A stretch of 11,440 nucleotides of DNA. Source: an archaeon. Lineage in GTDB: Archaea; Thermoproteota; Nitrososphaeria; Nitrososphaerales; CADDZS01. Positions 5,394 to 11,440 of this stretch are shown here, piece by piece. The position numbers were made by a program, and so were the translations under genes. Position 1 is the stretch's first letter, and every line of letters begins with the position of its first letter. The stretch covers positions 1 through 11,440 of the forward strand of contig JAKAPU010000078.1 in the NCBI GenBank assembly GCA_021806865.1, written 5' to 3'. The notes below the pieces were generated by a model. That model was not told the DNA's origin. It saw nothing but the letters and a program-made list of their open reading frames with translations, and searched no databases.

Positions 5394-8081
5394 GTGTTTG
5401 GAGAACATCTCTTGCGCAGCCGTTCCGTCACTTTCCTAGTGCTGTCTATTTTGTTACTTCTGGTGACCCCAACTCTATTTTCCTACTCATCGGGGCCTGC
5501 CGCAAGCGGCACGAAGATTCTCGCTCCATCCAGTTCTCAATACAGTGAAAGCCTCTCGATTTACCTGACCTCTAGCGAAGCACTCTGGAAGACGACTCTT
5601 TCTGGTGGCAACATCTCGATCGGCTCGGTGTCTGTTCCACAATCAGTCTCTGGCTACTCTCTCACTTTGACCCATTATGCAACGTGGAAGCCGCAGTTTG
5701 AGACTTTTACAAAGTATGGGTTTGGATTGCTTGGTCCAAGCGAGCCGTATCCTGATGCAGTAGTGCTTGCGGTTAACACGACGTCTTCCGGCGATGCGTC
5801 GGCGCTTGCAAACTCTCTGAGCCAGCAGTTCGCTCTAGACTTTGTCCCACTATCCTCTGGTTCTGGTTACTTCACATTCCTTTCTATAATGTCGTTTTCG
5901 ACAGAGCTGAACACCTACTTCTGGAAGCTAGTGCCGCAATCGATGGGTGGTTTCGCTTCAATGTTTACTCAGCAGCAGTTGACGTCAAGTGATCTTGCTT
6001 TCTTTACCATTAGCTACGCTTCATCCTACTCAATTTCGTTCGGCGGACTTTCGCCTCTTGCAAGCACAAATTTCCAGCTTTATTCACAGCTTGGGCTACA
6101 AGCAAGCTCCTACAACTATTCGTCTTACGCCCAAATCTCTACAATCGCGATACACGTGCTGGGCGGATTGGTGAGCAACTCCAGTCTTCCATTTACCAAT
6201 AACTACTCCAACTTTTCTTCGTCTTTGTCAACCAGTTCCGCCGCGAACGGTGGATCTAAAGTCGTGCCGAATATCAATGCCACACTTGACTTCTCCTTCC
6301 CTACGGTTCAGGCGTACCGTGTAGTGACGCCTTCGCTCACACCCTCACAAGGCAGCGGAGTTTCTGTTACAATCTATGTGAAGGACGTCAGCCCGGTTGG
6401 TACTCCTAATGCTGCCAACGTTTTCGTGAACGACAGCTGGATTTACTCGCTGAAGAATGATTTCAACCTCACTGTCGCTCAGACATCAGGCAAACAGAAT
6501 CTGACTTCTGGACAGACTATGACCGTGGCATATGCTTTCTCCGTGCTTGCTTCAAGTGGCACATTTTCAATTCCTGCTACGCCGGTTAGCTGGCAGTTTG
6601 CTGTTGGCAACCATACCGTTACACAGAATGTGCTGCTGAACCCAGAAACACTTGACGTAGGTGCAGCAAACACTCCAGTCCTTGAAGCCACGGCCAGTCT
6701 TAATGGTGGATCTATCCAAGCAGGGCAGCCGCTTTCAGTCAATGTCACGATAACCAACAAGGGAAGCGGTGCGGCTTTCAACCTGGCTTCGGCTGGCTTT
6801 ACGAAGCAAAACCTGCCACCAGGAAACACATGGAGCTTTGTCACAAACACCACTTCGAGTTCACTCACGAGCACTAGCGCCAAAGTGAATTACGGGGTGA
6901 CATGGGTGGATTCGAACGGAGTGAAGCATAACGCAACCACGAACACCCTGAGCACCGTTTTCAGTTTTGGAGTACCAGGCTCTCCAAGCGTTTCACTCTA
7001 CAAGATTGTCAGTTACTCTGCAAACGCGGCGAATGTTTCACTTACTCTGTACGACAGCTCGTCGAATTCAATTTCAAACCTCACGGTGCTTGACTCAATT
7101 CCGTCAGGGTTCACTTTCGCAAAGTCTCTGAATGCTAGCAGCCTGCACTACAGCAACGGACTTGTTACGCTCAATGTCAGCTCGCTGGCGCCCAGTCGGA
7201 ATCAGACATACACTTACTCTGTTAGTGTTGCGAACAACAACTCGAACTATGTGTTCCTTCCCGCTAACGTAAGCACAATGTGGAATGGATCGCCACTGGT
7301 TCACTACAGCAATGGTTACGCTCTGCCGCTCGGCGTGGTTGCGACAAAATTCGCGACGCCTTCGCAGGCCTTCCAAGGCTCGAGTGCAACGCTCACTCTC
7401 GACCTGACCAACAATGGAGCACAACCCGTCTATCAGGCGTACCTCAACGATACATATGATCCATTCCTGCGGGTGTTGAAGTCGAGTTCGAACTATACTG
7501 CTCAGCTCAATGCTGGACAATCAATTCAGGCGAGCATGAGTGTCAACTTTACCGGTGCACCAGGGCTGTATAACTTGTCCTCGCCATCCGCTACTTTCAT
7601 TTTTGCTGGATATAGCAAGAGTGCCATAGGTCGCGTCTCGCAGGTTTCGATCTACAGTTTGTTGCAGTCGAACATTACATATTCTGCGTTGAAGGTAGAG
7701 GAGAACCACAACATCAACCTAACAATCACGATTACAAACCCTTCAAATGTGACAGTCAATGATGTGTCGTACTCGATGGCAGTGCCCGCTGGTCTCAGGA
7801 CCTTATACGGGGGCTCATCGAACTTTACAGTCTCTACGATGGGACCAAATTCAACGTACACGCACTCATTCTTCATAATCACAAGTGAACCAGATGTCTA
7901 TCAGTTTAGCAACGCCACCCTCACCTTCTCATACCAGGGCCATCAGCTCAAAGGAATAGCAAACGGCCTTTCGCTGAATATAGCAGACGATATCAAAATC
8001 AGGTATGGAATCCCTGTCATTATAGCGCTGGTGATTGTGCTCGCCACTGTGCTCTATGTCCGCCGGATCTCAAAGAAATAG
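5394..8081 (+). CDS. large exported, sequon-rich, membrane-anchored multi-domain surface protein
   Basis: An 895-residue protein (from GTG 5394) that begins with an export signal: a short basic stretch (RSR, residues 8-10) and a hydrophobic core at about 13-30. It ends with one membrane helix at 873-889 and the basic tail RRISKK, so most of it should face outside. About 32 N-x-S/T sequons are spread through the chain, as in archaeal S-layer or surface glycoproteins. From about residue 306 it is a series of beta-sandwich-like modules starting near 306, 430, 529, 647 and 754. Patterns such as LSVNVTITNKGSG and SNLTVLDSIPSGFTF resemble CARDB/DUF11 domains. Residues about 40-300, rich in Ser, Phe and Tyr, match no family I know. 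A TTG at 5412 (residue 7), preceded by GGAG at 5399-5402, is a credible alternative start. Whether it is the S-layer protein, a stalk or an adhesin is undecided; no enzyme motif is seen. Confidence 0.85.
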   Translation: MFGEHLLRSRSVTFLVLSILLLLVTPTLFSYSSGPAASGTKILAPSSSQYSESLSIYLTSSEALWKTTLSGGNISIGSVSVPQSVSGYSLTLTHYATWKPQFETFTKYGFGLLGPSEPYPDAVVLAVNTTSSGDASALANSLSQQFALDFVPLSSGSGYFTFLSIMSFSTELNTYFWKLVPQSMGGFASMFTQQQLTSSDLAFFTISYASSYSISFGGLSPLASTNFQLYSQLGLQASSYNYSSYAQISTIAIHVLGGLVSNSSLPFTNNYSNFSSSLSTSSAANGGSKVVPNINATLDFSFPTVQAYRVVTPSLTPSQGSGVSVTIYVKDVSPVGTPNAANVFVNDSWIYSLKNDFNLTVAQTSGKQNLTSGQTMTVAYAFSVLASSGTFSIPATPVSWQFAVGNHTVTQNVLLNPETLDVGAANTPVLEATASLNGGSIQAGQPLSVNVTITNKGSGAAFNLASAGFTKQNLPPGNTWSFVTNTTSSSLTSTSAKVNYGVTWVDSNGVKHNATTNTLSTVFSFGVPGSPSVSLYKIVSYSANAANVSLTLYDSSSNSISNLTVLDSIPSGFTFAKSLNASSLHYSNGLVTLNVSSLAPSRNQTYTYSVSVANNNSNYVFLPANVSTMWNGSPLVHYSNGYALPLGVVATKFATPSQAFQGSSATLTLDLTNNGAQPVYQAYLNDTYDPFLRVLKSSSNYTAQLNAGQSIQASMSVNFTGAPGLYNLSSPSATFIFAGYSKSAIGRVSQVSIYSLLQSNITYSALKVEENHNINLTITITNPSNVTVNDVSYSMAVPAGLRTLYGGSSNFTVSTMGPNSTYTHSFFIITSEPDVYQFSNATLTFSYQGHQLKGIANGLSLNIADDIKIRYGIPVIIALVIVLATVLYVRRISKK

Positions 8082-8108
8082 CACAGTCTCGCGCACCTAA
8101 CCTCATGT

Positions 8109-8116
8109 TCAAATAA
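8109..8116 (+). promoter_or_regulatory. weak candidate TATA box for the TrmB-type regulator
   Basis: TCAAATAA lies 26-33 bases before the TTG start at 8142. If used, transcription would begin almost exactly at the start codon and give a leaderless mRNA. The match to the TATA consensus is only fair. Confidence 0.3.
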
Positions 8117-8141
8117 TCCGCCAGTCCGTTCCATCTTCGGA

Positions 8142-8930
8142 TTGAGCCGGGCAGCGGATGTCAGCGAGAAGAGCAGGCGAATACTGCAGCAACTCGGTCT
8201 GACTGATTATGAAATCAAGTCATACATCAGCTTGCTTGCTAATCCCGGAGTACAGGCTAGCGAAGTAAGCAAGGACTCTGATGTACCGATATCAAAGATA
8301 TACGAAGTACTTGGTAATCTTGAACGCAAGGGTTGGGTAGAATCACAACATACTAGGCCAACAAAATACTACCCAAAATCACCATCTACGGCGCTTCAGG
8401 CGCTGAGGTTGAAATTGCAGGCGGAGATGAAGGCAAATGAGGATCAACTCATTTCAGAATTGATGCCGCTGTACGAAGCAAAGGAAATCCAAGAACACCC
8501 CGATATCTGGATAGTCCGTGGTGATTATAACATACTAGCCAAAGTGAGCGAATCAATAGAGAGATGCAAAAGAGAGTTGCTGGCAGTAGTGCCTTCCGCC
8601 CTAAATGATGTCATCGAACTAATCATTCCAGCTCTATCTGAAATCCATGCATCGGGAATAAACGTGCGGCTCCTTACGAGCGACCAGATAAGCGAGAAAA
8701 CCGCTTCGAAACTCGCGTCGCTTGCAGATCTTCGCATGAAGGAAAACATGTTTGGCGGCGGAGTGATTGTCGATGCCAGAGAAGTTGTGCTACTTCTTGG
8801 AGGAAGCTCGGGAGCGAAGGAAGCACTTGCTATTTGGTCGGATCACGCAGGACTGTCTTCGCTTGCAAAAAGCTACTTTGAGTTTCTCTGGGCCGAAGCT
8901 CTTCCCTGGCCCAAGGTGCACTCGAGCTAG
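8142..8930 (+). CDS. TrmB-family transcriptional regulator
   Basis: A 262-residue regulator with an N-terminal winged helix-turn-helix of the TrmB family (PF01978). LGLTDYEIKSYISLL (residues 18-32) is the family's opening helix. VPISKIYEVLGNLERKGW (48-65) is the recognition helix and following wing, and PTKYYPKSP (73-81) ends the domain. Residues about 83-118 form a charged, probably coiled-coil linker. The rest (about 120-262) is an alpha/beta domain with RGDYNIL, LLAVVPSA and VRLLTSD, like the phospholipase-D-like C-terminal domain of TrmB-like regulators. It lacks the long maltose-binding part of the classical sugar-sensing TrmB, so the ligand, if any, is unknown. The start is TTG: no ATG or GTG is available in frame nearby, and the HTH begins only 17 residues in. 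It follows the surface-protein gene by 60 bases and could control it. Its stop codon overlaps that of the convergent inositol-phosphate synthase gene. Confidence 0.88.
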   Translation: MSRAADVSEKSRRILQQLGLTDYEIKSYISLLANPGVQASEVSKDSDVPISKIYEVLGNLERKGWVESQHTRPTKYYPKSPSTALQALRLKLQAEMKANEDQLISELMPLYEAKEIQEHPDIWIVRGDYNILAKVSESIERCKRELLAVVPSALNDVIELIIPALSEIHASGINVRLLTSDQISEKTASKLASLADLRMKENMFGGGVIVDAREVVLLLGGSSGAKEALAIWSDHAGLSSLAKSYFEFLWAEALPWPKVHSS

Positions 8931-10003
8931 CGCTCTCTCTTTCCTTCGATGAACTCTAGAAAAGATTGTTTCGCTTCGTTGTACGGCATCTGCACAGGAG
9001 GGTGCTTGAAGCAGTATGCGGAAATGCTCTCCAAAGGACCTTTCACTCCCCGCTCCAGTCCGACTTTTGTCCCTCGAATTGCATCGACCATTACTCCGGC
9101 GCTGTCATATGCATCGATAACGTGTAGCTTAAGGTCTATTGTCAGGGGAATGTTTCCAAAGTACCTGCCCTTCAGCCACACGTAGCATATCTTGTCGTTG
9201 TCCAAGAATTCCACGTAATCGCTGGGACCTATGCGAGTGGGAACCTCGTACGGTGACATCGCCCTTACGGCGCTCGTCTTGCTTATTCTCTTGTCAACAA
9301 GCCTACCTTCTTCGAGCATGTTTAGAAAATCGGTGTCTCCTCCGATATTCAACTGGTATGTCTCGTCGATCTTCACACCTCTGTCAACACAGAGTTTCAC
9401 TATTGTCTTGTGAAGCACTGTCGCACCAAGCTGGCTCATGACGTCGTCACCAGCAGTGGGGAGTCCTGCGTCTACGAATTTTTGTTGCCACGCGGCATCG
9501 GATGCAATGAAAACAGGCATCGCGTTGATAAAAGCAACTCCCGCCTTGATTGCTTCACTAGCATAGAACTGAACGGCCTGCGTACTGCCAACAGGAAGAT
9601 AGTTTACAAGAATCTCAGCACCAGCGTCTTTCACTGCCTGGGCAACGGAGCTAACTTCTGGATCACTGGAAATCTTCACAACTGGTTTCAGATACTTGCC
9701 TATTCCATCGAGTACAGGTGCCCTCTGAACTTTCACTCCGAGTGTTGGAACTTTGGAAATAGTGACAGTATTGTTCGGCTTTGCAAAAATGGCCTCTGAA
9801 AGATCCTTGCTCACTTTTTTCTCATTCACATCGAAGGCGGCCACGACTTCGATGTCTGATGGTCGTATACCTGCGATTTCATACTGAGTCAGACCTATGA
9901 CTTCTTCATTGGGCTTGCCATGTTCTGAGTAGTAGTGTATGCCTTGGATCAACGCAGAGGCACAGTTGCCGACACCTGCTATCGCGATCTTTACTTTGGC
10001 CAT
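8927..10003 (-). CDS. ino1: myo-inositol-1-phosphate synthase
   Basis: A 358-residue NAD-dependent enzyme that converts glucose 6-phosphate to 1L-myo-inositol 1-phosphate, the first step to inositol lipids (archaetidylinositol) and to inositol-based solutes. The Rossmann loop GVGNCASALIQG is at residues 10-21. Family blocks follow: LVNYLPVGS (132-140), FINAMPVFIA (158-167), GDDVMSQLGATVLHK (185-199), QLNIGGDTDFLNM (217-229), KRISKTSAV (238-246), GPSDYVEFL (259-267) and GRYFGNIPL (279-287). The active-site lysines are in the KRISKT and following segments. Length matches the short archaeal/actinobacterial type and not the roughly 500-residue eukaryotic type. The ATG start is unambiguous because the NAD loop begins nine residues in. 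It converges on the TrmB-family gene with a four-base overlap and diverges from the Nudix gene across a 223-base gap, so it appears monocistronic. Confidence 0.96.
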   Translation of the reverse strand: MAKVKIAIAGVGNCASALIQGIHYYSEHGKPNEEVIGLTQYEIAGIRPSDIEVVAAFDVNEKKVSKDLSEAIFAKPNNTVTISKVPTLGVKVQRAPVLDGIGKYLKPVVKISSDPEVSSVAQAVKDAGAEILVNYLPVGSTQAVQFYASEAIKAGVAFINAMPVFIASDAAWQQKFVDAGLPTAGDDVMSQLGATVLHKTIVKLCVDRGVKIDETYQLNIGGDTDFLNMLEEGRLVDKRISKTSAVRAMSPYEVPTRIGPSDYVEFLDNDKICYVWLKGRYFGNIPLTIDLKLHVIDAYDSAGVMVDAIRGTKVGLERGVKGPLESISAYCFKHPPVQMPYNEAKQSFLEFIEGKRER

Positions 10004-10030
10004 GTGATTACAACACCGATTATCTGACGG

Positions 10031-10040
10031 TCTTAATTGT
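10031..10040 (-). promoter_or_regulatory. AT-rich candidate promoter element for ino1
   Basis: On the minus strand ACAATTAAGA lies about 28-37 bases before the ino1 ATG, the right place for a leaderless or very short-leader transcript. A second AT-rich stretch on the same strand (GATAAATGAAA, near 10062-10072) would give a leader of about 35-40 bases instead. Neither is a strong TATA match. Confidence 0.25.
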
Positions 10041-10175
10041 TACGATATGCAACAACACGATTTCATTTATCGAGGTCTAGTCGATCTGCAAACCTGTCGA
10101 AGCAGCTTTCTCATTTGCGTTTTCGGCAAAAATTAAAACATTTGGATTGATCCGGTCGATCGCAAAGTCGATGCG

Positions 10176-10184
10176 CTTTTATAT
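10176..10184 (+). promoter_or_regulatory. candidate TATA box for the Nudix gene
   Basis: CTTTTATAT is a good archaeal TATA match 43-51 bases before the Nudix ATG. Transcription would begin near 10206, leaving a leader of about 20 bases without a recognisable Shine-Dalgarno sequence. The rest of the 223-base gap (10004-10226) holds AT-rich runs such as the one at 10129-10140, but no RNA gene that I can see. Confidence 0.5.
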
Positions 10185-10226
10185 CTTCGAGCGAGCCTTC
10201 TTGCAAGCTAGTCAGCACGATTGTAA

Positions 10227-10670
10227 ATGATCGAGGAAAAATCTGCCGGAGCCGTTGTTTTTCACGCTGGCTCTGGTGGAAATGGCAAACTCTTCCTCGT
10301 TTTGCACTATCCTGCGGGGCATTGGGATTTTCCAAAGGGTGCAATCGAGAAGGGAGAGAGTGAAGAACAGGCGGCAAAACGTGAGATCTTTGAAGAGACG
10401 GGGCTCACAGTCAAGGTATTTGCTCCTGGTTTTCGGAAAGAGATTGAATATCGCTATCGCAGGCCGGACGGGCTGTCACACAAGCGAGTTGTGTTTTTCC
10501 TGGCAGAAGTCATAAGCACCGGTGTAAAGATCTCTTTTGAGCATTCTGGTTATGAGTGGCTGACCTACGAGCAGGCGCTAAGAAGGCTGACTTTTGACAA
10601 CGCACGCAACGTCCTGAAGGACGCTAACTCTTTACTGAGTCCGAAGCAAGCGCCTCGCGAATCCTCTTGA
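10227..10670 (+). CDS. Nudix hydrolase, probably diadenosine tetraphosphate (Ap4A) hydrolase-like
   Basis: A 147-residue Nudix protein. The Nudix box is complete at residues 38-60: G38, E44, then R52-E53-I54-x-E56-E57-x-G59-L60, which bind the catalytic Mg2+ ions. The surroundings fit the asymmetric Ap4A hydrolase subgroup: SAGAVVF at the start, LHYPAGHWDFPKG (26-38) just before the box, a KRVVFFLAE strand (86-94) and EHSGYEWLTYEQAL (105-118). Such enzymes split Ap4A to ATP and AMP and keep dinucleoside polyphosphates low; the exact substrate is not provable from sequence. The ATG at 10227 sits seven residues before the first core strand, as usual. Residues 133-147 are a polar tail beyond the fold, and it is these that overlap the convergent pyrF gene. 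It has its own TATA-like box and is divergent from ino1. Confidence 0.92.
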   Translation: MIEEKSAGAVVFHAGSGGNGKLFLVLHYPAGHWDFPKGAIEKGESEEQAAKREIFEETGLTVKVFAPGFRKEIEYRYRRPDGLSHKRVVFFLAEVISTGVKISFEHSGYEWLTYEQALRRLTFDNARNVLKDANSLLSPKQAPRESS

Positions 10671-11418
10671 CTGCGGCTTTTGGATTGGAATCGCCAACTA
10701 TTGCTCTTCCGTAGATCAAATAGTCTGCCCCGGCTCGAAGCGAGGCAACAGGATTCCCTCCCTGCGCTCCAGATCCAGGTGAGATTATCTTGATTCTGCT
10801 TCCTAGCACCTGCCTGGCTCTTGAGATTTGTTCCGGACGAGTGGTTCCAAGGATTACTCCGTCAGCGCCCCAAGAGACTGCTTTTTCCAAGAAGAGTTGG
10901 GAAATCGTCCTTCCGTCTGCGAGCTTCAGTCCGTAACCTTCGCCTGCCCCAGCGTGGCTCATGAATCCAAGGGTGATCACTCCCTTGTTCAGCCTGTGCG
11001 CTTCCGAAAAGACCACATCCAGTCCGTTCTCGTAACCAACGAAGGGATTTACTATTACGGCCGAAAAGCCAGAAGCCCAGAGATAGCTCGTCGCTACTCT
11101 GTTTGTGTTGTCGATGTCGTTCAACTTGATGTCTGCGATTACCGGCAGTCCGAATGAATCAGCTAGTTTGTTGAGCTCGGAAATCTCGTTCAGCGAAAGT
11201 GGTAGCAAGAGATGAAAATTGATCTTCACTGCGCAGATATAGTCCGAGGTAGCCTCAACGATTGCTTTCGCATCCTTCAAAAGAGAGCTGGTGTCAGATC
11301 TAAAGTCTGGATCTAGCGCAAGGATTAGGCGGCTATCTGCTTTCTTCGACTTTTCATCGATTAACTTCAGGAATGAGTTTTGAGCGCCAATCTCTTTGGA
11401 TTTAATCTCCTGGACCAA
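10624..11418 (-). CDS. pyrF: orotidine-5'-phosphate decarboxylase
   Basis: A 264-residue enzyme of the last step of de novo UMP synthesis, OMP to UMP plus CO2. The TIM-barrel active site is visible: LALD (D36), K65 in AVKIN, and the catalytic D-x-K-x-x-D as D96-x-K98-x-x-D101 in ADIKLNDIDNTN (residues 95-106). The phosphate-binding loops are SPGSGAQGG (213-221) and YGRAIV (236-241). It is longer than the typical archaeal PyrF of roughly 210-230 residues because about 28 residues precede the first barrel strand, and this extension recalls the longer bacterial subgroup. The start is TTG immediately after an in-frame TAA. No ATG or GTG precedes the first strand, so TTG is the only standard choice, and it has no Shine-Dalgarno sequence. 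The 3' end overlaps the Nudix gene on the other strand by 47 bases. Upstream neighbours lie beyond the window. Confidence 0.93.
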   Translation of the reverse strand: MVQEIKSKEIGAQNSFLKLIDEKSKKADSRLILALDPDFRSDTSSLLKDAKAIVEATSDYICAVKINFHLLLPLSLNEISELNKLADSFGLPVIADIKLNDIDNTNRVATSYLWASGFSAVIVNPFVGYENGLDVVFSEAHRLNKGVITLGFMSHAGAGEGYGLKLADGRTISQLFLEKAVSWGADGVILGTTRPEQISRARQVLGSRIKIISPGSGAQGGNPVASLRAGADYLIYGRAIVGDSNPKAAVKRIREALASDSVKS

Positions 11419-11440
11419 TTAGGGTTCAACCAACGGGTGC

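Noticed and set aside
6479..6883. 134-residue minus-strand open frame
   Set aside because: It is antisense inside the surface-protein gene, has no start signals or recognisable motif, and the sense frame shows clear protein-family patterns.
7104..7520. 138-residue minus-strand open frame
   Set aside because: Antisense shadow of the surface-protein gene; its arginine- and serine-rich composition is what reverse reading of such a gene gives.
9410..9799. 129-residue plus-strand open frame within ino1
   Set aside because: Antisense to conserved ino1 blocks, with no family resemblance.
10004..10226. Possible small RNA or tRNA gene in the ino1/Nudix gap
   Set aside because: No cloverleaf, CCA end, box C/D pair or stable long hairpin could be made out by eye; the AT-rich parts are explained by divergent promoters.
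1..11440. Mobile element, defence island or CRISPR array
   Set aside because: No transposase, integrase, toxin-antitoxin pair, regularly spaced repeats or terminal inverted repeats were seen; most genes have core housekeeping assignments.

Overview
The window reads as ordinary archaeal chromosome. The evidence is a RadA recombinase with an intact polymerisation motif, an archaeal-type asparaginyl-tRNA synthetase, an AMMECR1/Mut7-C pair, a TrmB-family regulator, a myo-inositol-1-phosphate synthase and TATA-like boxes instead of bacterial promoters. Base composition is balanced, start codons are often TTG, and I see almost no Shine-Dalgarno sequences. I favour the Nitrososphaerota/Thermoproteota side of the archaea, but that is a guess from gene content, not a phylogeny. 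No tRNA, rRNA, CRISPR array, insertion sequence, phage gene or long repeat was found, and no gap between genes exceeds 300 bases.

Left part (1-2850, all +): the tail of an NFACT/RqcH-like ribosome-quality-control protein enters from the left edge. A Mut7-C PIN-like nuclease with a zinc ribbon and an AMMECR1-domain protein follow, the last two only a few bases apart. A MurG-like glycosyltransferase that opens with TTG comes next.

Middle part (2884-5322, +): asparaginyl-tRNA synthetase, then radA behind its own TATA-like box. These are informational housekeeping genes.

Right-centre (5394-8930, +): a very large exported protein with about 30 N-glycosylation sequons, several CARDB/DUF11-like beta-sandwich modules and a C-terminal membrane anchor. 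It is followed by a TrmB-type regulator. The N-terminal third of the large protein matches nothing I recognise and is the least explained part of the window.

Right part (8927-11418): myo-inositol-1-phosphate synthase on the minus strand converges on the TrmB gene so tightly that both stop codons lie in one CTAG. A Nudix (Ap4A hydrolase-like) gene diverges from it, and its 3' end overlaps the 3' end of a minus-strand orotidine-5'-phosphate decarboxylase by 47 bases.

I do not see a clear new system. The best leads are the RqcH/Mut7-C/AMMECR1 neighbourhood, the unassigned N-terminal region of the large surface protein, and the compact convergent gene ends.
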